A stretch of 64,000 bases of DNA from DASVWZ01 sp963708575 (GCA_963708575.1 CAVPTB010000007.1:1798001-1862000), one strand, 5' to 3'. Positions 15,562-25,132 are shown, numbered from the stretch's first letter. The notes: generated from the sequence alone by a model not told the origin. A program made the numbers and translations.

Positions 15562-16097
15562 TCAGAAATATCCTGTCCGCGCCGCCCTGGGCAGCTTGCT
15601 CCCGGTCTCTCGCCGTCCACTGCGACTCGATCTCTACCACTCCCACTTCACGCAACGCATAATGGCGAAAACTGCTCCACGGCCACTCCCCCGCATCCAG
15701 CACCAAGCCTCACTTTACCGGGTTGCGGTGCAAGTACCGCAGCTTCTCGCGGAATTCGCGTTCATCGCGTATGTTCCGGTCGTAATAGCGCTTTTTGCCA
15801 GAACGCACCACTGTGATTGCCCTGCGACTCCAGACGCTTGGTGAAGGATAGCTTTAAATAATGAATGGCATTGGCCAGTAAGGTCTGATCCGGCTCGCTC
15901 AACAGTATGTGTATGTGCTCGGGCATGACCACGAATCGGTAAACCCGCAAAGCGAATCGGCGGCGCGTGCTTTCCAGAACTTCAACAAACAGATCCCGCG
16001 GCGCAGACGTATCGAAACCCGGCCGGAGATGGTAGCAGGTAAACGTGACGAAGTGGGTTTGTCGAGATGGCTGAAAGCGATGGAGTCCGTGAGGCAC
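15551..16097 (-). pseudogene. REP-associated tyrosine transposase (RAYT), degenerate
   Basis: From GTG 16097 a frame runs HFVTFTCYHLRP, VVMPEHIHILLSEP (the HxH motif of Y1 transposases) and AFWQK. At a run of T (15792-15796) the frame slips; in the next frame the conserved RYYDRNIRDEREFREKLRYL and HRNPVK follow, then TGA at 15710-15712 where the family has Arg, then GLVLDAGEWPWSSFRHYAL. The second frame ends with a TAG inside the left REP hairpin. The protein therefore carries one +1 frameshift and one nonsense change and cannot be active. RAYTs mobilise REP sequences, and both REP-like flanks are present. Confidence 0.8.
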
Positions 16098-16188
16098 AAA
16101 GAAACTGTGCGGAATACATCTTTGAGAGGCAGTGACTACGGTGCAATTCGGCAGAAGAAATCCGGAAAGCGGAATAGTTATGTCGTTC

Positions 16189-16243
16189 CCCAGGTTAGCG
16201 CCACAGAACGGCGCGAACCTGGGCCACCGGCCTGGGCCACCGG
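16189..16243. repeat. REP-like hairpin and 13-base tandem duplication, right of the transposase remnant
   Basis: CCCAGG (16189-16194) and CCTGGG (16218-16223) close a hairpin matching the left one. The arm is followed by a perfect tandem duplication of CCTGGGCCACCGG (16218-16230 and 16231-16243). Confidence 0.75.
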
Positions 16244-16319
16244 CGACCCCATTTTTCAAGTTGCCGCCACGCAACATACACTAAAGGCTAGGGTTCTTTC
16301 ATTTTGACCGGAGGGCTCC

Positions 16320-17540
16320 ATGCCGCGTGTCCACGTCTTCCTCATTGCTATTGGCCTTTTCGCTGTTTTAGGTGGCTTGTCGAAGGCTGGCGCGCAAAAC
16401 GTCGTTCCGCTCTGCACTCCCAAGATCGTCGCCAAACAAGAACTCGATACTCCCGCGCAAAGAAAAGCTGCTGGGAAAATCGCGCAACCGCCGCTGACGG
16501 ATCAAGCCGACGGATTTGCTTGGCCGGATACGCCGCTAGGAGTGATCAAGACAGACAATGGCTATGCGTTCTTCGGCAGCGATGGAGGGAAGCATTCTCG
16601 CGAGCTTTGGCATGGGGAGTGGTACGGCAACAATAAATATGGATCTATCACCCGCACCATAGGAACTCTCGACAACCCGCTAGGCTCCGATCCGCCGATT
16701 GACGTGACGATTAAGCCCAATCCCGATCCCGCGGTAAATCCCTACTACAAGAGTTACGACTACATGGGTGGCGGACCGGTCTACAAGGTTCCCAAGGGTC
16801 TGCCCGGAGCCGGCAATTTGCTCTTGGTTTATCACGCTGAGATTCCCACCATCCAGACGCAAAGTTTTTATTCCGTGTACGGTTTGGCGGCGTCCACTGA
16901 TCAAGGGATGAGCTGGACCGATCTCGGTGAGATCATTCGCATTAACCAGGGCTACCGTACCGATATAGACGGCTTCGATATCGGCGATGCTCCGCTGGTG
17001 CTTTCGTCCGACCAGAAATATTTCCTGATCTTCTTCCCGGATTGGCGGGCTAACGGCACCCCGCATTGGGGAAACTCAATCACTTTGGCATCAGTCGCGC
17101 GTGCTTCTGTAAGCACGGTGCTCGAAGCGGCATTCGGCAGCAGGCCACACGCGGTTGGGTTTCAGAAATTCTACAAGGGATGGCATCTGGACCAGGGCCT
17201 CGGCGGTTATTCTGCGGATTTGAATACGCAGTCTCCTTACAGCGGCGAACTTCAGGTCGCTTATAACTCAGACCTTCAGCGCTATCAGATGTTTATCAAC
17301 GCAGGCGTTGTCGTCTATTATTCGGAATCGCCGGATGGCATGAGTTGGTCCGCGCTCAGCTTGCTGTACGACTTCCGCAACGAAAAAGATCAGCCCACGG
17401 TTTATGTCGCACCTGTCGGCATGGGAGACGATCCGAACGTTCTTGGCAAGGAGTTCTACATCTTCTTTACTCGCTATCCAACCACCGGCGAAGGGTGGAG
17501 CGGCGCATCGGTGAATCGCTTCACCGTATCGTGTCAATAA
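16320..17540 (+). CDS. Secreted glycoside-hydrolase-like (five-bladed propeller-like) protein
   Basis: A 406-residue protein with a signal peptide (VFLIAIGLFAVLGGLSKAGA, cleavage after AGA). GGAGGG four bases upstream supports the start. The body has repeated short strands with AAST.QGMSWTDLGE, YFPDWRANG, YFYESPDGMSW-type motifs and the sequence GEEFYIFFTRYP. DG..W turns and a GGGPV-like blade recall family 43 or sialidase-like propellers. No catalytic Asp/Glu set can be assigned with confidence. It stands alone between the REP region and gap. Confidence 0.6.
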   Translation: MPRVHVFLIAIGLFAVLGGLSKAGAQNVVPLCTPKIVAKQELDTPAQRKAAGKIAQPPLTDQADGFAWPDTPLGVIKTDNGYAFFGSDGGKHSRELWHGEWYGNNKYGSITRTIGTLDNPLGSDPPIDVTIKPNPDPAVNPYYKSYDYMGGGPVYKVPKGLPGAGNLLLVYHAEIPTIQTQSFYSVYGLAASTDQGMSWTDLGEIIRINQGYRTDIDGFDIGDAPLVLSSDQKYFLIFFPDWRANGTPHWGNSITLASVARASVSTVLEAAFGSRPHAVGFQKFYKGWHLDQGLGGYSADLNTQSPYSGELQVAYNSDLQRYQMFINAGVVVYYSESPDGMSWSALSLLYDFRNEKDQPTVYVAPVGMGDDPNVLGKEFYIFFTRYPTTGEGWSGASVNRFTVSCQ

Positions 17541-17675
17541 CGGCGACTGCCTGGACGCCCTTGGTTTTCCGATTCGGAACGATATTTGCTGCCTCCTCGC
17601 TTACCCTGTTACCATCTTTTATTCCCGGCATTATTCTAAAGTTTCGTCTGTCTTCATCATCATTCCGGAGGTTTT

Positions 17676-18686
17676 ATGGCAATTAAAGTTGGCATTAATG
17701 GTTTTGGACGCATCGGACGCAATGTGCTCCGCGCTTCCCTCAACGATCCCAACATCGAATTTGTCGCCGTCAACGATCTGACAGATCCGAAAACGCTCGC
17801 TCATTTGCTGAAGTACGATTCGATTCTTGGCAATCTGCACAACAACATCAGCGCGTCCGCCGACGGCATCAGCATTGACGGCAAGACGATCAAGGTCTTC
17901 AAAGAGAAGGACCCAGCGGCGCTGCCTTGGGAATCCGTTGGCGCGCAAGTGGTGCTCGAGTCCACCGGACGGTTCACCAACGCCGAAGACGCCAAGAAGC
18001 ACCTGCGCGGATCGGTCAAGAAAGTGATCATCTCCGCGCCCGCCAAGAATGAAGATGTCACGCTGGTGCTGGGTGTGAACCACGAAGTTTACGATGCGGC
18101 GAAGCACCATATTATTTCGAACGCTTCCTGCACCACGAATTGCCTCGCGCCGATCGCCAAGGTGATTCACGACAACTTCAAGATCATCAGCGGAACCATG
18201 ACCACGATCCACTCTTACACCAACGACCAGGTCATTCTCGATTTTCCGCACAAGGATCTGCGTCGCGCGCGCGCGGCCGCCATCAACATGATCCCGACCA
18301 CGACCGGTGCCGCTAAGGCGCTCAAGCTGGTTATCCCCGACCTGGCCGGCAAAATCGACGGCTTCTCCATGCGCGTGCCAACGCCCAACGTTTCGGTGGT
18401 CGATCTGGTGGCGCTGGTAGAAAAGAAAACATCCAAGGAAGAGATAAACGGCGCACTCAAGAAAGCGTCGGAATCCGGGCCACTGAAGGGCTATCTTGGC
18501 TACGAAGAGAACGAGTTGGTCTCGGCCGATTTCCGTGGCGATGCCCGTTCCTCCATCGTCGATGCTCCTTCGACCATGGTAGTCGGCGGGAACTTGGTGA
18601 AGGTGATCTCCTGGTACGACAACGAGTGGGGATATTCCTGCCGAGTTCGCGATCTGGTGAACTATCTCGGGAAAAAGGGACTGTAG
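17676..18686 (+). CDS. gap: Glyceraldehyde-3-phosphate dehydrogenase
   Basis: Full-length at 336 residues. The NAD-binding INGFGRIGRN, the catalytic Cys in SNASCTTNCLAP and the terminal SWYDNEWGYS are all present. It oxidises glyceraldehyde-3-phosphate with phosphate to 1,3-bisphosphoglycerate in glycolysis, in the cytoplasm. GGAGG is four bases before the ATG. It heads an operon with pgk, a macro-domain gene and tpiA. Confidence 0.97.
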   Translation: MAIKVGINGFGRIGRNVLRASLNDPNIEFVAVNDLTDPKTLAHLLKYDSILGNLHNNISASADGISIDGKTIKVFKEKDPAALPWESVGAQVVLESTGRFTNAEDAKKHLRGSVKKVIISAPAKNEDVTLVLGVNHEVYDAAKHHIISNASCTTNCLAPIAKVIHDNFKIISGTMTTIHSYTNDQVILDFPHKDLRRARAAAINMIPTTTGAAKALKLVIPDLAGKIDGFSMRVPTPNVSVVDLVALVEKKTSKEEINGALKKASESGPLKGYLGYEENELVSADFRGDARSSIVDAPSTMVVGGNLVKVISWYDNEWGYSCRVRDLVNYLGKKGL

Positions 18687-18714
18687 ACCACGACTGAGAA
18701 CCGAAATCACTGAT

Positions 18715-18758
18715 TGGGCGGGCATCACTCCCGCCCAACAGCCGCCGGAAACGGCGGC
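18715..18758. repeat. Two tandem hairpins between gap and pgk
   Basis: TGGGCGGG/CCCGCCCA (18715-18722 and 18730-18737) form one hairpin. GCCGCCG/CGGCGGC (18741-18747 and 18752-18758) form another with a GAAA tetraloop, which is of the stable GNRA type. Neither is followed by a U-tract, so they may tune the mRNA ratio of gap to pgk or be a dispersed repeat. Confidence 0.6.
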
Positions 18759-18779
18759 GCTACTCAGAGGCTAATCATC

Positions 18780-19991
18780 ATGTCCAAACTTTCCATCCGC
18801 GATCTTCCGTTAAACGATCATCGCATCTTCATGCGCGTCGATTTCAACGTCCCGCTCGAGAACGGCCGAGTCATGGACGACACGCGCATTCGTGAAACTC
18901 TTCCTACCATTGAATACGCCTTGCGCCACGGCGCCAGACTGATTCTGGCCTCCCATCTGGGCCGCCCCAAGGGTAAGCCCAATCCCGGCATGAGCCTGAA
19001 GCCGGTCGCGGAACGGCTGCGCATGTTGCTCGATAAAGAGTTGGCGCGGGGAGAAAATGTCGGCTTTTGTCCCGAGTGTGTCGGGCTTGAAGCGGAAGAG
19101 ATGGCCGGCAAACTAGAAAAGGGCCAGAGCCTTCTACTCGAAAATCTGCGATTCCACGCGGAAGAAGAGGCCAACGACGAAAAATTCTCCAAGCAACTGG
19201 CTGGTCTCGCCGATTACTACGTTAACGACGCCTTCGGCACGGCGCATCGGGCGCATGCCTCGACCGTCGGTATCACCAAATTTGTACAAAAATCCGCCGC
19301 CGGACTCCTCATGCAGAAGGAACTGGAGTATCTCGGCAAGGCCATGCAGCACCCCGAGAAGCCGTTCGTTGCAATTCTGGGCGGCGCCAAGGTCAGCGAC
19401 AAAATTGATGTCATCAAGAACCTTCTGAACAAAGTCGACACTCTGATCATCGGCGGCGCCATGGCCTACACCTTCCTGAAGGCGCAGGGCCATAACGTCG
19501 GCAAGTCACGAGTTGAAGATGACAAAATCGATCTGGCCCGCCAGATTCTGCAGGATGCCAAGACCCGCAACGTCAAGTTCCTGCTTCCTCTCGATCACGT
19601 GATCGCAGACCGCGTCGAAGTCAGTGCTGTGACCCGCGTAGTGAGCGCTGATCAGCCAATCCCCGACAACATGATGGGCCTCGACATTGGTCCGAAAAGC
19701 ATCGAGGAGTTCTCCGAGGAAATCTCTGGCGCTCGCACCATCGTGTGGAACGGTCCGATGGGCGTATTCGAAGTGTCGCCTTTTTCCAAAGGCACGTTCA
19801 AATTGGCCCATGCCGTCGCCGAGAATGCCGGTGCCATCTCGATTGTTGGAGGAGGCGATTCGGTCTCCGCCGTGCGCTCCGCCGGGGTTGCCGACAAGAT
19901 CACACACATCTCGACCGGCGGCGGCGCTTCCCTTGAGTTCCTGGAAGGCAAAAAGCTGCCCGGCGTGGAAGCATTGTCGGACAAAAAGTGA
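18780..19991 (+). CDS. pgk: Phosphoglycerate kinase
   Basis: A 403-residue enzyme with RVDFNVPLENG, the SHLGRPKG loop, the hinge GPMGVFE, the nucleotide-binding GGAKVSDK and C-terminal GGGDSVSAV. It converts 1,3-bisphosphoglycerate to 3-phosphoglycerate with ATP formation. ATG 18780 is used (MSKLSIRDLP); the frame is open 22 codons further but only through the hairpin repeat. It is about 90 bases after gap. Confidence 0.97.
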   Translation: MSKLSIRDLPLNDHRIFMRVDFNVPLENGRVMDDTRIRETLPTIEYALRHGARLILASHLGRPKGKPNPGMSLKPVAERLRMLLDKELARGENVGFCPECVGLEAEEMAGKLEKGQSLLLENLRFHAEEEANDEKFSKQLAGLADYYVNDAFGTAHRAHASTVGITKFVQKSAAGLLMQKELEYLGKAMQHPEKPFVAILGGAKVSDKIDVIKNLLNKVDTLIIGGAMAYTFLKAQGHNVGKSRVEDDKIDLARQILQDAKTRNVKFLLPLDHVIADRVEVSAVTRVVSADQPIPDNMMGLDIGPKSIEEFSEEISGARTIVWNGPMGVFEVSPFSKGTFKLAHAVAENAGAISIVGGGDSVSAVRSAGVADKITHISTGGGASLEFLEGKKLPGVEALSDKK

Positions 19992-20009
19992 CTGCTGTGG
20001 ACCGTTTAC

Positions 20010-20612
20010 GTGAACAATTTCACAGTTCGGTTGCTCCATGACACGGGAACGTCGCTGGAATTCAACGGCCCGGGCGACATCACCCAAGAAGTGACTGATG
20101 CCATCGTGAATGCCGCTAATTCTAGTCTGCTCGGCGGAGGCGGTGTGGATGGCGCCATTCATCGGGCGGGAGGTCCTGCCATTCTCGAAGAATGCAGGCA
20201 GATTGTAGCCCGATCGGGATCTTTATCGCCGGGCAAAGCTGTAATCACCGGCGGCGGAAAATTGAAGGCCAAGTACGTTATCCACACCGTCGGCCCAATC
20301 TATCGTGGAGATACCTCCGATCCCGAAACCTTGGCCGGTTGCTATCGCGAGTCGCTCCATCTTGCTAACAAACAGAAACTGGAATCTCTCGCGTTTCCTT
20401 CGATTTCAACGGGAGCCTTCGGATATCCGGTGAGAGACGCGGCTGTCGTGGCCGTAACAACGGTCATCAGCGAACTCGAAGCAGCGACGTTTGTCCGACA
20501 CGTACGATTCGTGCTCTTCGACGTAACAACTCTTAACGCATACACGCAGGCCGCGGAAAAAGTATTAAGTGCGTCATCAACCCATTCCTACAAGATCGAG
20601 AGGGCCCCATAA
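20010..20612 (+). CDS. Macro-domain protein (ADP-ribose hydrolase/deacetylase-like)
   Basis: A 200-residue macro domain with FNGPGDITQEVTDAIVNAAN, SSLLGGGGVDGAIHRAGG, GKAVITGGGKLKAKYVIHTVGP and FPSISTGAFGYP, the binding loops of MacroD-type enzymes that remove O-acetyl-ADP-ribose or ADP-ribose from proteins. The start is GTG 20010. Its stop overlaps the tpiA ATG by one base (TAATG), so the two are coupled. It is unusual for this domain to sit between pgk and tpiA. A metabolic link through ADP-ribose and NAD is possible but not shown. Confidence 0.9.
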   Translation: MNNFTVRLLHDTGTSLEFNGPGDITQEVTDAIVNAANSSLLGGGGVDGAIHRAGGPAILEECRQIVARSGSLSPGKAVITGGGKLKAKYVIHTVGPIYRGDTSDPETLAGCYRESLHLANKQKLESLAFPSISTGAFGYPVRDAAVVAVTTVISELEAATFVRHVRFVLFDVTTLNAYTQAAEKVLSASSTHSYKIERAP

Positions 20613-21361
20613 TGAGAAAAAAGCTAATCGCCGCCAATTGGAAGATGTACAAAAACCCGGCTCAGACTATCGAGTTCTTCCGCGACTTCTTACCCCTGGT
20701 CTCCGGCCACGACCGCGACGAAATTGTGGTTTGCCCTCCCTACATCGATCTCTGCTATGCCTTCGACGCGACGACCGGCTCGAACGTCGCCCTCGGCGCT
20801 CAAAATCTCCATTGGGAAAAAGAAGGAGCGTACACCGGTGAGATCTGTCCTGCCATGCTGCTAGACGTCGGCTGTACCCACGTCATCATTGGCCACTCGG
20901 AACGCCGCCAGTATTTCGGCGAAACTGACGACATGGTGAACTTCAAGCTGAAGGCCGCGCTCGAAGCCGGACTGACTCCTATCGTTTGCGTCGGCGAGGT
21001 TCTTGAGGAGCGCGAATCGGGGCTGACCGAAGACGTTCTTCGCCGGCAGTGTACCCGTGCCTTCCACAAAGTCTCTACCAAGAAAGCCGGAAAACTGGTG
21101 GTTGCCTACGAACCTGTCTGGGCCATCGGCACAGGCAAGACTGCAACTCCGGAACTGGCTTCTGAAGCTCATCTCGTGATCCGTGGAGAAGCCGCGAAGA
21201 CCTTCGGCGATGAATTCGCTGCCAACTTGCGCATCCTTTATGGTGGTTCCGTCAAACCCGAGAACGCCAAAGCCCTTATGTCCCAGGAAGAGATCGACGG
21301 TGCGCTGGTCGGAGGAGCAAGTCTTGATCCCAAATCGTTTGCGGCGATCGTGAAGTATTAG
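20612..21361 (+). CDS. tpiA: Triosephosphate isomerase
   Basis: A 249-residue TIM-barrel with NWKMYKN (catalytic Asn and Lys), the His in IIGHSERR, the Glu of YEPVWAIGTG and YGGSVKPEN. It interconverts dihydroxyacetone phosphate and glyceraldehyde-3-phosphate. The ATG is coupled by one base to the macro-domain stop. A hairpin GAGCTG/CAGCTC (21361-21366, 21373-21378) follows at once but has no U-tract. Confidence 0.97.
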   Translation: MRKKLIAANWKMYKNPAQTIEFFRDFLPLVSGHDRDEIVVCPPYIDLCYAFDATTGSNVALGAQNLHWEKEGAYTGEICPAMLLDVGCTHVIIGHSERRQYFGETDDMVNFKLKAALEAGLTPIVCVGEVLEERESGLTEDVLRRQCTRAFHKVSTKKAGKLVVAYEPVWAIGTGKTATPELASEAHLVIRGEAAKTFGDEFAANLRILYGGSVKPENAKALMSQEEIDGALVGGASLDPKSFAAIVKY

Positions 21362-21441
21362 AGCTGAAAGAGCAGCTCACTTCATTTCGACAAATCTCCG
21401 ATATAGACCACTGACGCCGGTCATGCATCCAAGATCTACGT

Positions 21442-21615
21442 ATGCGCGATTTCCTAACGGCACCTTTGCATCTGCGTAGCGATGAGGATCCGCCGATCCC
21501 TCTGCCCCCCGGAGAAGAACCTCCGGCGCCGATAAAAGAGCCGCCAGACACGCCCACCGTCGATCCCGATGGGCCGGTTCGTGAACCGGGGCCGAATGAA
21601 CCCCGGCGACTTTGA
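21442..21615 (+). CDS. Small Pro-rich protein (57 aa), tentative
   Basis: A 57-residue frame with MRDFLTAPLHLRSDEDPPIP at the start and then alternating Pro-Pro and acidic or Thr residues (PPGEEPPAPIKEPPDTP) to a REPGPNEPRR end. Small Pro-rich proteins of this style are seen in several bacteria. No ribosome site is clear, and no function can be given. It lies between tpiA and the kai group, on the opposite strand from the latter. Confidence 0.4.
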   Translation: MRDFLTAPLHLRSDEDPPIPLPPGEEPPAPIKEPPDTPTVDPDGPVREPGPNEPRRL

Positions 21616-21782
21616 GCCTGAGGTGTTCGCCTAGCCGCGAGCGCATCATCCAAACGGCAGAATGACCGGCTCTTGCGGAGCCCCACAGTTCTGTTCAGCA
21701 ACGTTGAAAAATACCGCTGCACGATCGAAGAAGGGCGCAATCGATCGTAACCACAAGGAAGGCTGCTTGATGGGAATGAGAT

Positions 21783-22946
21783 CTATGCCACGTCGCTAGT
21801 GGCCGGGTTCGCTGGCGGAATCGGCAGAGTTGCCGTAACGGTCGTACCACTTTCGTCGGACTTTACTTCCAATACCCCGCCCAGTTGGCGGATCCGTTCC
21901 CGCATCCCGCGAAAGCCTACGCCTTCCGAGGCCGCAAGATTTAGTAGCCTTGATTTAGGGATACCTCGTCCCGAATCCTTGATTTCCACTCGCATCACAT
22001 TCAGATCTTGCGTGATCTTGATGCTGCAAGACTCGCTCCCGGAATGACGATGAACGTTGGTTAAGCACTCCTGAACCGCACGGAAAATCGCAATCTCCAT
22101 CTCTTGCGGCAGGCGTTGCAGGTTCTCGGGAAGATCCAGAATGGTCTTAATCTTGCTGCGGCGTCCAAACCCTTCGCTGTACCAGTGCAAGGCCGACGAA
22201 AGGCCAATCTCATCCAGTAGAGGAGGATGCAAGAGGTGAGAGATGGTGCGGATTTCGCTGTTGACTTCGTCTAACATGACTGCATTCTCGCTGATTCGCT
22301 TGGCCGCTTCGGGGCTGAGTTTGTGCGCTTCGCTTTGGACGACCGCAAGATTCATTCCCATGGCCACGAGTAACTGACCTACGCTGTCATGCAACTCCCT
22401 GGCGATACGCCTCCGCTCTTCATCCTGCATCTCCTGCAAACGGGACGCTAATTTCTCCTGTTCTTTCTGCGCCGTCATATCAGTGATGAGAACACCGGTC
22501 GTAGACTTGTCCTTCGATAAGGACCGGAAAGCAAATTTGGCCGATATTAATGCGCCGTTCGCTCCGCGCAAAAGCATTTCGCCTTCGCTTGATCCTAGTT
22601 GGGCCTCCCGTCGCAGGTTCTGGTACAGGAGGTGATGCGAAGGGTCAATAAAATCCTGGAATGGAAGGCCAATCACAGCCTCACGCCCCATATCGAGTAG
22701 AAGAGCTAAACTCGGATTGCAATAAACGATGTCGCCACTGGCATCCACCATGGCGGCCCCTTGCTGCATTTGCTCCACCAGAGCGCTATAAGGAAGGTCG
22801 GCTGTTTCCAAGGCATAGACGCGGTGACCCTCTGCTTCCTCCACCACGAATGCATCGACCGCTCCACTGCGAATGGCCTGCAGCGTCTCTTGCGCGTCAT
22901 CCGCCGCAAAAAACTTGGTGTCTAATTCGGGCTTCATGTTGTCCAC
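21783..22946 (-). CDS. PAS-domain histidine kinase (NarL/HisKA_3 type), kai-linked
   Basis: A 387-residue cytoplasmic kinase. Residues about 15-50 are a short AxDAQETLQAIRSGAVDAFVV motif seen with kai-type signalling proteins; about 55-165 is a PAS domain (QMQQGAAMVDASGDIVYCNP, DFIDPSHH). The HisKA_3 dimer helix has RRRIARELHDSVGQLL, with His as the phospho-acceptor, and the C-terminal ATPase has a VQECLTNVHRHS (N box) and SGRGIP (G box). No transmembrane segment is visible, so it senses a cytoplasmic cue. GTG 22946 follows GGAGAA at seven bases. It is the last gene of a kaiC-kaiB-kinase run, and a partner response regulator is not in view. Confidence 0.9.
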   Translation of the reverse strand: MDNMKPELDTKFFAADDAQETLQAIRSGAVDAFVVEEAEGHRVYALETADLPYSALVEQMQQGAAMVDASGDIVYCNPSLALLLDMGREAVIGLPFQDFIDPSHHLLYQNLRREAQLGSSEGEMLLRGANGALISAKFAFRSLSKDKSTTGVLITDMTAQKEQEKLASRLQEMQDEERRRIARELHDSVGQLLVAMGMNLAVVQSEAHKLSPEAAKRISENAVMLDEVNSEIRTISHLLHPPLLDEIGLSSALHWYSEGFGRRSKIKTILDLPENLQRLPQEMEIAIFRAVQECLTNVHRHSGSESCSIKITQDLNVMRVEIKDSGRGIPKSRLLNLAASEGVGFRGMRERIRQLGGVLEVKSDESGTTVTATLPIPPANPATSDVA

Positions 22947-23006
22947 TTAAAACTTCTCCAGCGTAACGTTCGGTCGGGCGTCGCAGCCTAAGCAAAAGCC
23001 TATGGT

Positions 23007-23378
23007 TTAACGATCAGAGGAGGAGGACGTCTGCCGCACCTGCAATCCCACCAACGCACGTTCTGTGTCCCGGAGGTCGCCAACGATTTTGCGAAGCGGC
23101 TGGGGCAGCTTTCGCACCAGGGTTGGGATGGCAACGATCTGGTCCCCCGCCGCTAACTGCGGGTGCTTCACCAGATCAACCACTTCAATATTGTAGCGGT
23201 CCGGCAGATGTTCTTCGCATATTTTCTTTAGGTTCGCAAAGGCGGCCACCGATCGGGGCGACTGTCCGGCAACGTACAATCGCAGTTCCCAGACATCGCT
23301 TTTCCCGGGGCCTTTTTTCTCAGCAATCTCTTGCAGGCTAAGGGGACGCGATTTACTGGATTTTGCTGACTTTTTCAT
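23007..23378 (-). CDS. kaiB: KaiB-family protein
   Basis: A 123-residue thioredoxin-like protein. VWELRLYVAGQSPRSVAAFA opens the fold and IPTLVRKLPQPLRKIVGDL is the KaiB signature. In cyanobacteria KaiB binds the KaiC ring and switches its phosphorylation state; in other bacteria kaiBC acts as a timer or stress switch. AGGAG five bases upstream supports the start, which lies inside the 3' end of kaiC (26-base overlap). There is no kaiA in the window. Confidence 0.92.
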   Translation of the reverse strand: MKKSAKSSKSRPLSLQEIAEKKGPGKSDVWELRLYVAGQSPRSVAAFANLKKICEEHLPDRYNIEVVDLVKHPQLAAGDQIVAIPTLVRKLPQPLRKIVGDLRDTERALVGLQVRQTSSSSDR

Positions 23379-25132
23379 CCTGACTCCTGGATCCGCGTTT
23401 AGAACGGGCGGCGGATATTTTGTCTACATCAGCACGGCGGCTGCGCGCCATAGCTTGGCGATTCTCAGCGATGGCCTTTTCCTGCGCCACCTCCTGATCA
23501 AAGACCCGTTCTGACTCCTCTTCCTCGATCTCAAATTCCTTCCGCAGCGCATTGATCCGTGCTTCCAGAGCTTCCCGCTTGCGCCGCCGGTCCCGATCTT
23601 TGCGATCGGTTTCCTGTTGCCGCGCCAAGGCTGCCGCTTGTTCCCGCGCTTCCTGGGACAACCGGGCCGATCCGGTCAACACGCCTTCCGGTCCCACGTA
23701 GACATCCAATAGATCGACTCCGTGGTCTGTCAGTAGGTACTCTCGAAGTTGGTTCGAATGTGGCATTCCCCGCGATTTCAGGACATACATCGTCCGATTC
23801 CGTTCACCCTCGAATTCAACATCCCGCACAAACAGCCACGTATCCACAATCGACGAGATATCAACGTTGGTCCTCTCCAGCGCATCTCCGCCGGAGGTTA
23901 GGTTGGTCAGGAAGGCAGTAACTCCCTGCACCTTGAGAAAGTCAATCAGACGAATCAGCGTGATGTTTGCGTCACGTTGGCTTCCCGCCTGGATCAGGCT
24001 GCCGATGGGATCGAGAACCACGACCTTGGGTCGAAAGTCGCGGACCAGTTTATGAATCACCGCGAGGTGCATCTCGAGCCCGTAGAAACCGGCACGGCTG
24101 GAATGAAATTGCAGGAGATTCTTCTTGGTCCACGTCTCCAGGTTCAGTCCAATGGACCGCATATTGCGTATCAATTGGCCGGGAGATTCTTCGAACGAGA
24201 AAAATAGGCACCGCTCTCCGCGCTCGCACGCCGCATTCACGAAATGCGCTGCCAGGCTGGTTTTGCCCGTGCCCGCAGTTCCGGAGAGCAAAATCGTGCT
24301 GCCGCGGTAAAAGCCCTTTCCCCCCAACATCGAATCGAGACGGGCAATTCCGCTGGAAATCCTTTCGCCACTCACCTGGTGCTGCAAGCCCAACGAGGTG
24401 ACGGGCAGCACGCTGAAGCCATCTTCATCAATGAGGAATGGGTACTCATTGGTTCCATGAGCCGTTCCTCGATATTTCACAATCCTTAGGCGGCGCGTGG
24501 AAACCTGATCGGTCACGCGATGATCGAGCAGGATCACGCAATCGGAAACGTACTCTTCCAATCCCCACCGCGTCAGTGCGCCGTCGCCACGTTCTCCGGT
24601 AATGATCGCTGTCACTCCCTTGTCTTTGAGCCAGCGAAACAGGCGCCGCAACTCAGCTCGCAGAATTCCTTGATTTTGCAGGCCGGAAAATAGGTTTTCG
24701 ATGGTATCCAGTACGACGCGCTTGGCTCCAATCGCGTCGATCGCTGCTCCAAGACGAATGAACAACCCTTCAAGATCGTAGTCCCCGGTCTCGTCGATCT
24801 CACTTCGTTCTATCCGGACGAAGTCCAACACCAGCTTCTTCTTCTTTTCCAGTTGATCCAGGTCGAAACCCAGCGAACGAACGTTTTGAGCGAGCTCATT
24901 CGCGGTCTCCTCGAAAGCCATAAAGACCCCAGGCTCGTTGTAATCCAACGGCTCCGCGAACCAGGAATTCCATGGAAAGCAAGGTCTTACCGCATCCGGC
25001 GCTGCCGCAAATCAGAGTTGGACGGCCGCGTGGAAAACCGCCGCCGGTGATTTCGTCAAGTCCCTGAATACCGGTGGGTGCTTTGGGAAGGGTGCGATTC
25101 GGAGGGTTCTGATTCTGAGTAGCTCTTTTCAT
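23353..25132 (-). pseudogene. kaiC: KaiC-like ATPase, broken by one frameshift near the CI domain
   Basis: About 592 residues if one base is removed near 24945-24948. The first part (from ATG 25132) has TGIQGLDEITGGGFPRG and the CI Walker A GSAGCGKT, then the frame is lost after FLVRGAV. The second frame resumes with DYNEPGVFMAFEETANE, where EE are the CI catalytic glutamates. CII has a Walker A GTAGTGKT, FSFEES and DISSIVDT, the place of the Ser/Thr autophosphorylation pair of KaiC. A charged coiled-coil-like tail (about 100 residues) follows CII and is longer than in cyanobacteria. Without repair the CI domain is truncated. Confidence 0.8.

Noticed and set aside
17631..18728. A long minus-strand frame opposite gap (365 aa)
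   Set aside because: It is a mirror of the gap coding sequence with no ribosome site and an odd composition.
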